A stretch of 64,000 nucleotides of DNA from Tigriopus japonicus (GCA_010645155.1 JAAGOF010000128.1:129437-193436), one strand, 5' to 3'. Counted from the first letter of the stretch, positions 42,972-54,920 are shown. Numbers and translations are program-made. Notes: a model not told the origin generated them from the sequence alone.

Positions 42972-43481
42972 ATGCCGCCTAAGGTTGAGGGCGAGTCCTT
43001 GTCGACATTGAAACGGAGACGTGGTCAGTTCCGCTTCAAGGCTAGTCAAGCCTTTGAAGCCGTTAGATCCCGGTTGAGGGATCTTCAGCAAGTGGATGCC
43101 AGTACGTGGAAAATTTGGCAAATTTCTAGTCTTGAGACTGAGTTGCAAGCGGTTGAAAAACGAGTGGACACCTATGCGGAAGCTCACTTCGAGATTCAAG
43201 AGAAGGATGATGAGGAAAGCACAAAAGAAGATAGTCATGTCATTAACGAACTACAATCGAGTGTTTTGGAGATGGAACAAGAAATACGCACAATGCTTCA
43301 TCGTTGCGAGGATATCCGTGTTCAAAATGTCCATGAAGTGAACGCGGTTGGATCTTCAGATCAGCCATCCCATCGGTCATTTAAAATTAACACATCTTTG
43401 CGACCAACAGCGTTGAGTGCTGATGTTACTCTTGCTTCATTTTTCATTTGGAGGCAAAAATTCAACGATTTTTACACATAG
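42972..43481 (+). pseudogene. Ty3/Gypsy gag, N-terminal part
   Basis: This 169-codon frame starts MPPKVEGESLSTLKRRRGQF and holds a long Glu/Gln-rich coiled coil (about residues 25-115). It ends FFIWRQKFNDFYT, the start of a retroelement capsid domain. A TAG stops it, and the capsid continues in another frame from 43504 (RFSIAEQRAQLRGCM). The intervening 22 nt contains repeated ATTAAATA, suggesting a small insertion or duplication broke gag. Confidence 0.75.
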
Positions 43482-43503
43482 CATTAAATAAACATTAAAT
43501 AGC

Positions 43504-46500
43504 ATGAATCGGTTTTCAATTGCCGAGCAACGAGCGCAACTCCGTGGTTGTATGGAGGTGTCAATGATCCAAACTATTTCTCAGTATTTGGATGTGTTGG
43601 ATGATGAGCCTGTTGAAGTAGTTTTGGATAAACTTCAAACTCATATTTCCAAGACTATCAACATCGTCAGAAGAAGACACGAATTTAATACATTGCATCA
43701 GAAAAGAGGTGAATCTTTTTGCGACCTCTATGTGCGTCTGAAGCTTGTGGGAAATATGGCGGAATTGGACAACATCACGTTTGAGGAGTTATTGGCCTCG
43801 CGTTTAATAGTGGCCATATCAGACCAAGAATTACAACTTGAATTACTCTGCATGGACAACCCCACATTGGCAGAAGTAAAAGCCAAATGTGAGTCGTGGG
43901 AGGCAGGGAATGCCAACCTTGCGGTACTTCAAGGAAAATCTGGTGTTCAGGTAGATAGGATTTCTGCGTACAAGTCCAAGAAGCAAGAACGACAAAGAGG
44001 ACGAAGTAAATCTCGTAGCAAAAGTAACCAGTCGGCAGCGGCCCAACGGTGTGAAAAATGTGGATTTTCTGGTCATTTTGGCCCAGATTGTCCCGCAAAG
44101 GAGATAACTTGCAATGGTTGTGGTCGAAAAGGTCATTTTCAACGAATGTGCCGATCAAAAGCCACTCGTAGAAACGAGGAGATTCCGAGTGTAACGACGA
44201 AAAGGGTGAATGTTTCAAGTGCAAAGATTCGCAATGCTTGTTCGTCAAGTTCATCCCCAGTTGCCTTTGTTCACGTTCGTTATTTGTCAGGAACATGGAT
44301 TAAGATTCGGAGCTTACCTGATACTGGTGCTACCGATTGTATCATTCCATATCAATTTCTTCGCAAACATGGGATTCAAGTTGATTCTACAAAGAAGGCG
44401 GTAATTGAAGCAGCCAACGGGACCAAGCTGTCGTGTGATGGTGTGGTACTCCTCAATGTCAAATGGCTTCATCATGAAACTGAAATTTTGGCGTATGTGA
44501 GTCCAGACACGGATATAATGCTGATTTGTTGGTCAGCCATGATGAACCTAACGATGATTCCGAAGACGTTCCCCTATTCTACGGATGATGCGATTGCATA
44601 TGGGGTGTCGGAGAAGGTGAATGTTAAGGGTGTTGTTACGTTACCCTCAAATCCTTCAAACACCCAGATCAATAAAATACGCGAGGATTTGTTGTCTGAA
44701 TTCTCTGACGTATTCGATTCCATTACCAATTTCAAGGCAATGGAAGGAGAACCAATGGAAATCCCCCTTAAAGATATGGAAGACGTCAAACCTTATGCGT
44801 GTACCTCAGTCAGACCCATTCCTTATGCATTTCGTGAGGACACAAAGAGGGAACTTGATTTTATGGACGAAATGGGTGTAACTGAAAATGCGGAAGATGG
44901 CCCTTCAGAGTGGGTTGCTCCGTTCTTGGTTGTTCCCAAAACAGGTGGGGGTATACGTGTGGTCGTGGATTACAAAAAACTTAATGAGCATATTCGCAGA
45001 CCTATCCACCCATTTCCCTCTACTAAGGATATCATGACTTCAATTCCGTCTGGAAGTCGGTTCTTCTCAGTCATGGATGCCACCAAGGGTTATTGGCAGA
45101 TCCCTTTGTCACCTGAGGCCAAAAAGCTGACCACCTTTATCACTCCTTGGGGAAGAAAGCGTTTTTGCCGAGCACCGATGGGTCTCAACTGCTCGGGTGA
45201 CGAGTATTGCGCACGTGGGGATCGTGCCTTGAATGGTCTCCAAAATTTCAAAAAGGTTGTTGATGACATCTTGGTGTTTGGAGCATCATTTGCTGAGATG
45301 TATCAAAGTGTTCGGGCTGTTCTAGATCGCTGTAGAGAACACAAGATCACCCTATCTCCAAAGAAATTCGTGTTCGGTCAGCGTGAGGTGTCGTACGTTG
45401 GGTATCAGATAAGTGAAAGTGGGATTCGTCCAGATCCGGCAAAGTTGGCCGCCATTCGGGAATTTCCACAGCCTTCCCACGTGACTGACCTCAGAGCCTT
45501 TTTCGGGTTAGTAAACCAATTGGGATCGTTTAAACCAAATGTGGCAAAGGCTATACTCCCTCTACGCCCTTTGTTGTCTTCGAAAAATGAGTTTCTGTGC
45601 ATAGAAGACGTCCATACAGTTGCATTCAAGGAGGCTTGCCGAATGTTAGCATCAGCTCCAGTTCTGGCCCATTTCGACTCAACTTTACCAATCAAACTCC
45701 TGACTGACGCATCTCGTCTACAGGGTCTTGGATTTGCCCTTCTTCAGGATCATGGTGTTGAAAAGCCTAATTGGCGAATGGTCCAATGTGGATCTCGATT
45801 CGTTTCGGACACTGAGTCCAGATATGCGGTGTGTGAACTTGAGTTATTGGCTATTGTGTGGGCAATCCAAAAATGCAGAGTGTACCTTTTGGGAGCGGAA
45901 TCATTTACAGTGGTCACTGATCATAAGCCACTAATTCCGATTGTGAACGGATTATCCTTGGATGCTGTGGAAAATCCGCGCCTTCAACGTTTGAAGGAAA
46001 AGCTGGTACCTTATGTATTCAGATTGGAATGGTCCAAAGGCAAAACACATCTTTTCGCCGACGCGTTGAGCAGAGCTCCGGTCGACGATCCCAAAGAGGA
46101 AGAATGCGGTGATCCTGGGTCCGATGAACATATTCAAAGAGTAATGATCAACGCTATCCAAATTCAAGATTTGGAAGCTGACCCGGCACTCGATTTGTTT
46201 CGAAAGGCAGCCGAGATTGACTCGGAGTATATCGCTCTGAAAGATGCGTTACAAGATGAATCTCGTACTAGTTACAATTTGCCGCAAAGTATTCGATTAT
46301 ACAAGAAGCAATGGGACAAAATGACGATCGTGGATGGCTTGGCCCTTATTGATTGTCAAAAAGTGATCGTTCCACCAAGTGCTCGTAAGGAGGTGCTGAA
46401 GCTCCTGCATCTTCCACATCAAGGCATCACACGAACTTACCAACGGGCCCGAGAATTATTTTATTGGCCTGGAATGAGGAATGATATTGTGTCCATAGTG

Positions 46501-46712
46501 GAGTCGTGTGAGTTATGTCAAATTTATAAACCGTCATTACCTCCAGAGCCAATGAAATCCGATCCATCGCCTCAACGTCCGTTTGAATCCGTTAGCGCAG
46601 ACTTATTCGAATTCGGTGGACGGTTTTTCTTGGCGTTCGTCGACCGATATTCTGGGTGGCCTTGTTTTGATTTGTACGGCAAAGCACCTTGCACTCGTGA
46701 GGTTGTGTCATC
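43504..46712 (+). CDS. Ty3/Gypsy gag-pol: capsid, knuckles, protease, RT, RNase H, integrase start
   Basis: This is an open frame of about 1070 codons, cut by the N gap. In order: the capsid remainder; two CCHC zinc knuckles (CEKCGFSGHFGPDC at 44050 and CNGCGRKGHFQRMC at 44110); an aspartic protease (LPDTGATDCIIP, about 44313); and a reverse transcriptase with RVVVDYKKLN, FFSVMDATKGYWQI and the catalytic VVDDILVFG (about 45255). Next come RNase H (LLTDASRLQGLGFALLQ, TDHKPL, FADALSRAP), the integrase HHCC finger (HLPHQGITRTYQRARELFYW, then CELC) and the first Asp of the integrase core (SADLFEFGG). No stop or frameshift occurs within it. Only the gag junction is broken, so the copy is fairly young. 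Confidence 0.93.
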
Positions 46713-47169
46713 NNNNNNNNNNNNNNNNNNNNNNNNNNNNNNNNNNNNNNNNNNNNNNNNNNNNNNNNNNNNNNNNNNNNNNNNNNNNNNNNNNNNNNNN
46801 NNNNNNNNNNNNNNNNNNNNNNNNNNNNNNNNNNNNNNNNNNNNNNNNNNNNNNNNNNNNNNNNNNNNNNNNNNNNNNNNNNNNNNNNNNNNNNNNNNNN
46901 NNNNNNNNNNNNNNNNNNNNNNNNNNNNNNNNNNNNNNNNNNNNNNNNNNNNNNNNNNNNNNNNNNNNNNNNNNNNNNNNNNNNNNNNNNNNNNNNNNNN
47001 NNNNNNNNNNNNNNNNNNNNNNNNNNNNNNNNNNNNNNNNNNNNNNNNNNNNNNNNNNNNNNNNNNNNNNNNNNNNNNNNNNNNNNNNNNNNNNNNNNNN
47101 NNNNNNNNNNNNNNNNNNNNNNNNNNNNNNNNNNNNNNNNNNNNNNNNNNNNNNNNNNNNNNNNNNNNN
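46713..47169. other. Assembly gap (457 N)
   Basis: The run of N falls inside the integrase core. Sequence to the right (47170 onward) shows no integrase or LTR, so either the gap is much larger than its nominal size or the element is truncated. Confidence 0.95.
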
Positions 47170-47543
47170 TTTCAAGGGTCAAGTACGATTTTCATGAATC
47201 AAAACTTGGCAAATTAATTTCACTTATTATAGTACTATATAAAAGGACGTTCTGGCACAAGGAACATTTTAAAAGATAAGAAGCTGAGTGAAAATGCTCA
47301 TTTCGCTAGAAAAAAGGCTCTTAAATTCTGCAATTACCTTGTGTTTCTAAACAAGCCTGAAAGCCAAACAATTTTCTTCTTTTACTTTGACACCTTTGAA
47401 AGTCCAATTACTTGGCTTTAAGTCATGTTGATCATGCCACAAATACACACAGACGGATCTTTGGCCATTTAAATCTGTTCGTACCACGTCGAATGCACAA
47501 AAAAAATTCCAAAAAAACTGTTGTGTAACTAGGGTCGATCTTA

Positions 47544-48240
47544 GTGCGGTCGGACGAATTCAGCTAGGGATTCTTGGGGCCAAATGGGTATCTTCCCGGC
47601 TGACTGCCACCCTCAAAACTCAACTCTTCGGAGTCAAAATTTAGCATTTGAACCGTCTTTCAAATGCAACACACAACTTTCCAAACTCAACTCTTCGGAG
47701 TCAAAATTTAGCATTGAACTGTCTTTCAATGCCAAATACTAGGCAAGCCCCGGTTCGATCCCGGGCTTGACGAGTCCTAGTGACCTGTGGTATTAAGTTA
47801 CATGCAGAAGTCACGGCCCTTGACGGCTTAAATGGGCGAACCTGGGGTCATTCCCGAGGGTGAGGTAAAAATTAATGCTTGCTTGTTAGCTTGTCCAAGT
47901 GGAGCGGCAATATCCCCATATGGCGGACAGCCTCTATCAGATCGCAGCTGCGAAGCTGTGTTCTGACTCCTCAACAAACAAACAAACAAACAAATCTTGG
48001 GGCCAAATGGTTAGGGATGTGTCGGAGCCTAGACTTGCGCTTCAACAAGCTTGATAAAAGTGTCTTGAAAATTTCCGAGCGTCATTAAAATTTTAGTTTA
48101 TCAACAGCATGAGATCAAGGTTCAAAAGAATTTTTCCCTCGTGTAATAAAATTCAAGCCTTTGAACATCAAAGCCTGAGATCTGACCACCCTCTAGCCAT
48201 TTGGCCCCAAGAATCCCTCACTGAATTCGTCTGACCGCAC
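47544..48240. mobile_element. TA-flanked MITE with about 45-bp terminal repeats
   Basis: The left terminus GTGCGGTCGGACGAATTCAG (47544 on, continuing to CCAAATGG) and right terminus CTGAATTCGTCTGACCGCAC are inverted repeats. TA lies at 47542-47543 and 48241-48242. The long TIR and TA duplication suggest a Tc1/mariner-type MITE. A SINE has inserted near the inner end of the left TIR. Confidence 0.85.
47588..47994 (+). mobile_element. SINE-like retroposon with 16-bp target duplication
   Basis: It is flanked by TCTTGGGGCCAAATGG on both sides (47572-47587 and 47995-48010). The 3' end is a simple AAAC repeat tail. Inside are two copies of a block of about 64 bp starting CTCAACTCTTCGGAGTCAAA, and a Pol III B-box-like GGTTCGATCCC at 47753 set in a tRNA-like TPsiC arm. 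These are the marks of a tRNA-derived SINE mobilised by a LINE. Confidence 0.85.
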
Positions 48241-48505
48241 TAATCCATGTTGTCAAAGTACCAGTGTGTAAGGCACATTACTTATGTCCACGCGAAACTG
48301 TCTCCAAATGAAGTCTATGATTTTGGCGCGGTTCTGCACTTCACCATCCTGTATACGAATAGCCAGTTCAAGTGAAAAGTTCCTGTAAAATATTTCATTT
48401 ACATGCCGAGGAGGCATTTTGAGGCATTTCGTCGATAAAAAGTTATGAGCTTCTATACTCTACTACTCTTCAGTCTGACTTTCTCTCGCATTCTCTCACT
48501 TACAC

Positions 48506-48801
48506 TACAGTTCTGTATAAACAGAAATGTCACTCCAGTGAGGTCAGTGGAGATTTGTTTTGAGCTCATTTCAGCAATCCACTAGCAAGGGTGCCAATTA
48601 ACTTGATTCTTTATACATTGCTCTAGTTTGAGCTTAGCAGTTGAGAGAGCAATTCCGCCACTGACTCCATGAAATCGCAAATTCCAGTTTTGAATCACGT
48701 AACTAGTTGGTTGTGCTCAATGTCAAATCCCATCGCAAATCGCTTCCCATGTTGAATCAAGAACAATTTGGGAGTGACATTTCTGTGTATATGGAACTGT
48801 A
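48506..48801. mobile_element. MITE with 8-bp target duplication, copy 2
   Basis: It begins TACAGTTCTGTATAAACAGA and ends TATGGAACTGTA, and the body matches 38247-38541. The flanks are ACTTACAC (48498-48505) and ACTCACAC (48802-48809), an 8-bp duplication with one mismatch. Confidence 0.85.
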
Positions 48802-48836
48802 ACTCACACAAGTGAACTACAGCTGATGTGATCGGC

Positions 48837-49091
48837 CAGTGCAGTCGCATTTTTTTCCAAAAAGTCGCCAAACACTTTCCAAAACGTCAGCATACAATAT
48901 TTAAAAAGTCGCCAAACATTTCCAAAGAGTCGCCGAACATTACATTTGGCAAAGATAAAAAATTTGCTGAGAATAGATAAAGTTTGTGGTTGAAATATCA
49001 ATATTGACTAAACAGATCTCAAAATGAAAGTCGCCAAGGACACTTGAAAAAGAGATGTTATGGCGCCAAGTTGTCCAATCTGGTCACCCTG
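48837..49091. mobile_element. Possible hAT-like MITE (weak ends)
   Basis: It starts CAGTGCAGTCGC and ends GGTCACCCTG, with several internal AGTCGCCAAACA repeats reminiscent of hAT subterminal motifs. The flanks TGATCGGC and TTATCGCC match at only 6 of 8 positions, so the boundaries are tentative. Confidence 0.35.
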
Positions 49092-50161
49092 TTATCGCCG
49101 ATCATTGATTGGTGATGGGTCAGCCTATAAAGCGTCACTAGGCCAGCCCTATGTGGAATGATAAAAAAATCATTCTCTGTCTCTATTTTCAATTCTTAAC
49201 TTGGGGTCTAAAGACAAAAGAAGACAGTTAGATATCAAAAGAGAGATACATGAAATTATTAACCATCCCCCAAAATTAAAACACATGTAGGCTTCAACAA
49301 AAGATGGACAGTCATTGTCACAAAGCAAGTCAGTAGATCTGGAATTTGAATATATTTCGCTTAACACAATCAAACAACACATTTTCAATTCTTAAGGTGA
49401 CACCAATAGGTAGGAATGATTGCTTATTTGCAAATTTTTGTTACATAATTATGTGTATAAAGCAACATAAATCCCAATTATATTGCATTTCTTCATTAAC
49501 AACTCCAGGCTATCACGCAGGAAAAAATTAACACGGACGTGGCAATGTGCCCTCGCTCGATCCCAGTCAACGTAATACCGTCCTCCTTGGCTTCGCTTAA
49601 AATTCTCTTTTTAGGAGAAAAAAATTTTTCTCTTCATTCATTGAATAAAAGAGATTCATTTAATAACATGTTCGTGACTTTCACTTTTTTCGCCCTTTAA
49701 AATCTTGGCTATGATCAATATTGTAAAGAATTAAAGTGAACAAAAACACAGCTATCTGCCGCAGCCGTTTGAGGTGAATACATTTTTGGCTGAAGAAAGT
49801 ATTCCTGAGCATGAATTGTGAATCAGTCTGCAAATTCAAGAGGTCTACGGAGGGTCCAAGGTTAAAAAGAGGATTCTTGTCAACATTGGTAGTTCTTAGT
49901 GTTAGACAACCATGTTAGAGAAGCAAAAAAGTTCCTGAGCAACATGTATTGTCAACCTAAAACCTCATGGTCAGGGTTAATTAAGTAACTTCCACTTTGG
50001 ATAAGTTGTTTGTAAATAAATTAAGGTGCCATTGAGTAGGCGAGGTGTAACGAAGAGGGAATTTAGCCTTGATCTGAGAGCCTTTTCGGGTACTTAAATG
50101 TCCGTTACTTACATTCAGGGCTTTTAAATCGTATCTTTTTGTAGACAACATTTTAGGATGC
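49092..50161. other. Non-coding stretch, nothing recognised
   Basis: AT-rich with no supported exon. The following LINE fragment starts near its right end. Confidence 0.35.
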
Positions 50162-50590
50162 ATGAGAGAGCTCTCGTATTTGGAGAGACTCCAGAAGTTA
50201 GGGCTGCACAGTACTCAGAGAAGGTATGAAAGGTATCTGATACTGTATGTCTTCAAGAGCATTCATGGGCTCTGTCCTAACCCAGGATTTGAGATCAGTT
50301 GTAGCGATCGTAGAGGTTTTACTTGCCTTTTGAGAGCACCTCCAAATCTTAAGGAAACTAGGCTAGTACGAACAATGAAGTCCTCCTCTTTTCTTTATCG
50401 GGCTCCTTCATTGTTCAATTTGTTACCCATTAGTCTTCGTCGGGAATATGTAAGAGCTGATCCTCTAACAGCATTTAAGGCAGGATTGGACAAATTTTTA
50501 AATACTATTCCTGACCAACCCACTATTCAAGGGTTCAACAGATCTGCCAACAGTAACTCATTGGTATATCAAATTTCATATAAACGCTAA
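50162..50590 (+). pseudogene. LINE ORF2 C-terminal fragment
   Basis: This 142-codon frame reads YLERLQKLGLHSTQRRYERY, then LYVFKSIHGLCPNPGFEISC, KSSSFLYRAPSLFNLLPISL and LDKFLNTIPDQP, ending at a stop and a short 3' tail. It is the C-terminus of the same Jockey/CR1-type LINE class as the fragment at 0.95-5 kb. It is 5'-truncated, as is usual for LINE copies. Confidence 0.8.
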
Positions 50591-50907
50591 TTTTATGAAC
50601 TATATTAATCATTAACTCGCCTTACAGGGAATCCCATTCCTTGTAGCGGTATTAAAAAATCTGCTCCCCCCCAAAAAGCACCAAATTAATGTTGCTGAAA
50701 CATGCTGAATGCTGAAATTTCAAGTCAAAACCCAAAACCTAACAAAACTTGCAAGTCTTCATGACATTTCCCCTGCTTTTATGCTTTTTGGACGCAATTC
50801 GACACATGACATCCCTTGAAATCACTCATTTTTAGGGAGACTCTTTCATCTTTTTTCGGTCTTGAGGCAAGGAAGGAAATTGTCCTGTTTATGACAGCAA
50901 TAGAGGG

Positions 50908-51160
50908 AGGAGACGTGGCGTCGTGGTTAGCGCAGTTTCCTATAGTGAGAAAGGTCCCAGGTTCGATTCTCCTCCCCGACCTTTCTCAAGGAAACATTTA
51001 GACGCTAATTCACACCCACAGACAGAGAACCATTCTGATACCGGACATAAGTTGGCCTATCGGAAGAATTTGGACGATGTGATGGCTGGCTTCGCTGGCC
51101 GGGCGAGGCTCAACCCTCCGACCCAAGCGCCAACACTCCAAAAAATAATACTTCAACATT
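50908..51160 (+). mobile_element. tRNA-derived SINE candidate
   Basis: A tRNA-like head has A-box-like GTGGTTAGCGCAG (50923) and B-box GGTTCGATTCT (50960). The stems do not pair well enough for a working tRNA. A unique body follows (GGCTGGCTTCGCTGGCCGGG) and ends near an A-rich CCAAAAAATAATA. No target duplication was found. Confidence 0.5.
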
Positions 51161-51522
51161 GGATTACAATTTTATACTCGTAAAACGGTATCAAAATATG
51201 ATTCTAATTCAGATGCCAAAATGATGTTAACAAATCTCAATGCAATCACTTTTTGCGAAACGAAGAAATGAAGATCCAACAGTGATCGCCGAATTGTTTT
51301 GTCCGTCTACAATGCAAAGACAAATGGAACACGTGGGCAATTTTGTAAGTCTTTGCTCTTGGACCGTCATTTTTTCTTTAACAAAAAGTAACTCCACAAA
51401 GATTTGTTTACATGGCTTAGGGGAAACGAGATGAAGCGGGATTTTTTGAATTAGAAATAGATGGTCAAGATTTTTTTTCGCTAAAGAATGGTGTTAGTCT
51501 AGTCCTACAAATATATATGTAC

Positions 51523-51931
51523 CTTATCCTTGGCCCTGGTTAGATCTTCCGCCGAAGACAAATCTCCATTCAAGAGTTTCTCGACAATTTCAACTCGTCC
51601 AGCTTGAGCAGCTTTATGAAGGGCAGTGCGACCTAAACGATCCCGAGATGCAATGAGCTTTCGATCCGAGGATACGAGACGTTCCAATTGTTCCAAATTG
51701 CCTTCAGTGGCCAAATGATGAAATTCCTCAATGGTGGCCTAAAGGATGGGGTGGTGAGATTGTTTCTATGGGTAGGTATAAATTATGGATTACCATAATG
51801 TTTGGCACAGTCTGAAGGAAATGCCTCATCTCTTCGTTCCAAGCCGTTCGACCTTTCATGTATTTGCCTTGTCCAAGATAAACAGCTTGCTCCACTTTGA
51901 CCAAATCCGCCGTCTTGATCCATTTGGATAT
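51523..51931 (-). CDS. Ankyrin-repeat protein, two internal exons
   Basis: Two minus-strand exons with GT-AG borders were found. Exon A (51931-51794, 46 codons) encodes SKWIKTADLVKVEQAVYLGQ and NEEMRHFLQTVPNIM. Exon B (51738-51523, 72 codons) encodes EEFHHLATEGNLEQLERLVS, then an ankyrin repeat with DRLGRTALHKAAQAGRVEIV. They join in frame across a 55-nt intron. Ankyrin repeats mediate protein binding; the pre-repeat segment is not one I can assign to a named family. The rest of the gene was not found on either side, so it is partial here. Confidence 0.7.
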
Positions 51932-52029
51932 CTGCAAAAGATTATTTATTATGAGTGCGTTTTATTACGATGTCAGGGATATAAAGATATTTTTAAATGT
52001 AAAATTTCTTATATTGAATTAGGGTAAAT

Positions 52030-54505
52030 GTGAAGGCTTTTTGTGATTGGTAGCAGCTCAAGTGAAACTGCAATGTTTCATTGCAGCAAATCATAAATCT
52101 GATGAAAAAATAAAGCTTGCAGATAATAACAGTAGGATACATTTCAAGGTTAAGACGACATAAAATTGGGAGATAAAGGGTACGTTTTTTCAAAAGTATT
52201 CCTAGGGATATATAATCAACTTTCAAAGAAGTAAAAAATGACCTTAATGTACGGTATTTTTGAGCATGAGATATTCAGATCAATTTTAATTGCAAATGAA
52301 ATAAGGATTCTGCCTCGATCATCCATCTAAATGGCGAACATTTTTTTTTAAGTTGTCAGCGTACTAATTATTGGTTGGTTCCCACAAATTTTGGGTAAGA
52401 AATGCAATTTCAGTAATTTTTCAGCATGTCTTGCAGCATTTTTGCACAATCTCAAGTCGTTCTTTGCTTAGTGGTTCATTCTATGAAGAATTTTAATTGA
52501 AGGCTACAAAAATCGCCACTGGAGGGAGCCAAAACAGGGGCAAATTCTCTTGATTTCAGACCTGTCCTCAACTTAAACTTGTTGCCAAAATTACAGCTTC
52601 CATCTTAAAGTGGATTTCTCCTCATATTTCGAGTCTTTTTGTGCTGAGCTACGATATTATTGTGTTCAAAAATCAAAACGCCATGCTAAGTAATCACAAA
52701 TTAAGGCCAAACACTGAACAGAAGCACCCACAACCGTTTCTACCTCAAGATGGCGCTGATAGTAATTTCTCTTTGATTGAAGCTTAACTTTGTTGCCTTA
52801 AAAAGGCTTGCTCTGATGGCAAGTTGTTCATTTTGAGAACAAGAGAGGGCACCCATGTAGGATGTGTTGAGGGCATGCTTAATCATGTAAGAGCCATCTA
52901 GGCAAAGCCAATGTTGTTTAAAATCGTTCATTGGGTGAGCCACTCGAAATCGGACAAATTGCAAATTCTAATCAAAAAAGATATTAAAACAGACAAAATT
53001 CAGCAGACTTTTCCCAATGGTGTTTTTATTAGATTTTACGCTCAGCGGCTCTATTTTTTACCAATAGAGTCTCACGATTCAAAACGTGGAGTGAACACAG
53101 GATTGAGAGACCTTGTCCATGTAGTAACTTCTTTCGCTTTTTATGCAAGTTCTATCAGTGTTTGGTATTTCTTTTTCATTTCATTCTAGAGCCATTTATT
53201 CTAACTTCAAAAGTTGTGTTCTTGTAATGCACGAAAATTGCATTGGTTTGTCACAACGGTGTCCAAAAGTCCACATGTCTGAAAGCTTCCCCAACTCCTT
53301 TTTGAATGTCTGAAATTGATCGCTCTGATTTCGCTGTCTTCTTGACTCTTGTCTTCTCCTTTTCCCCTTTTTCTCCTTCCTCATATGTAAAGGGTGACTA
53401 ATTTTGAAACTGAAGTTGACATTTTAAACTTGTAGTAACTTTAAAATGAGGCAAAAATATTGATGTCCTTAAAATTTAAGACTGTTTTTTGAAACAATAA
53501 TTAACAACTTAATGTTAACTGCTACCAATTTCAAATCACTGGGGATGTACAAGAGGCATTCAAACTTAGCAAAGTGAAGAGCGTATTTTCGGAATTTCTT
53601 TACCTCTACACTCCAAGAAATGCTATAAATGCCGCTGGAGGTCGCTTTTTTCGACTCTCAATTGCTTGAATTGCTTCACAATAAAAGATTAGAGTACCCG
53701 CCACCTTGTTCTTTGGGAACTTTTTGACAGTAGACTTTTTGATTGCAATCAGGTAGGCTAAATTGTGGTTATTGTTAACCCGTTTATTCAAATATATTTA
53801 ATGATAAAAAAGTTTATGGAGTTGGGCTCCGGAGTGAAGATCTCTGAAGATCTACTGCAAATTTCAAGCTTCAGATTAAATTATTTGAAGAATCAATTTG
53901 GATGACCACATGACAGAAACGAACACGATAATGATTCTCCACGATAAAAAGCGATAAAAATCTAGGTTTAAAAAAACCCCGGAAATGTCTTGTTTACGAA
54001 CGCATTTAGTAAATAGTTGGTCAGTCTTTCAAAATGTTTCCCAAGTTTGGATCGAAAGTCCAAAACATATCTTGGCATTTTGGACCCACAAACAATGGGG
54101 AACAATTCTTCCTTTCTTCAATTTTTAAGTCTAGATATTAGATATATTTAAGTCATAAAGTAAAGCAATTAAGCAATCTGATTAAATAAGATATTTAAGT
54201 CTAAATATATATCATATTAGATCTGTTAAACTATTTGAGCTTAATTAGTTCCTTTTTGCTGACAACTGCTCCAATTAAATCAAAACTCAAATTACCAAAC
54301 ATCCAACATAGAAAGACGAGATTAAAAAGATAAGTATGTCCAAATACCTCAAAATAACTACTCATCATGAAATAAAGTTTTCTGTTTTTATTAACCAACA
54401 TAAAACAGAATTCACCTTTCCAAAGAAGCCATGACACCAACATGTTTTGTTTTGACATTGAGGAAACCGTGTTCCGCCAAACTGAAAGCTGGCTGGTAAT
54501 ATTAT
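52030..54505. other. Non-coding region between the ankyrin and opsin genes
   Basis: AT-rich. I found no exon or structured element I could support. The frame at 53196-53384 is Lys/Arg/Gln-rich low-complexity sequence. Unseen 5' exons of the ankyrin gene may lie here. Confidence 0.35.
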
Positions 54506-54687
54506 GTTAACGCACTTAATTCAAAAGCGAGAGTATGCCAAAATCAAGTCGAATTAGCATTCGTCGAGTATATACTCTCCCTAGCTGCTGCGTTTCAAAC
54601 ACAGGAGTTGTCACGAGTATATACTCAAGGCCGGATAATCTGACTTGATTTTGGTGTGCTCTCGCTTTTGGAATTAGATGCGTTAAC
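54506..54687. mobile_element. Palindromic MITE upstream of the opsin promoter
   Basis: Ends GTTAACGCACTTAATTC and GAATTAGATGCGTTAAC are inverted. The arms extend about 40 bp (AAAGCGAGAG..CCAAAATCAAGTC) and also share CGAGTATATACTC. AT flanks both ends, consistent with a 2-bp AT duplication. It ends 204 bp upstream of the opsin TATA box. Confidence 0.65.
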
Positions 54688-54890
54688 ATGCGGCCTATCG
54701 AGAGATTCTCCGTGATGAAGTTGGAGAAAGTGCACATCTGGTTAGACCACGTGTCAACAAAAAACATGCACTTTTTCCCCGGCGGCAAATTCAAAAGACG
54801 GAAACCCTCCTCGACATTGGGAGAAAATTGAGAAAGAGAGGAAAGTCCGAGGTCCATTCGAGCGAGACCTTAAGCCACATCTCGTTTAAG

Positions 54891-54920
54891 TATATAAAGA
54901 AACTCTCTGAGAACTTCAGT
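54891..54920 (+). promoter_or_regulatory. Opsin core promoter (TATA and initiator)
   Basis: TATATAAAG at 54891-54899 is followed about 25 nt later by an arthropod initiator, TTCAGT (54915-54920). The ATG lies at 54978. The spacing is as in TATA/Inr promoters of arthropods. Confidence 0.7.

Noticed and set aside
46583..47197. Frames spanning the N run
   Set aside because: They consist mostly of undetermined bases.
50908..50982. tRNA gene
   Set aside because: A- and B-box-like motifs are present but the T stem and acceptor stem do not pair; better read as a SINE head.
52558..52570. CAGACCTGTCC as an end of the TATCTAGATA hAT-like family
   Set aside because: Only about 10 bases match; no subterminal repeats or partner end follow.
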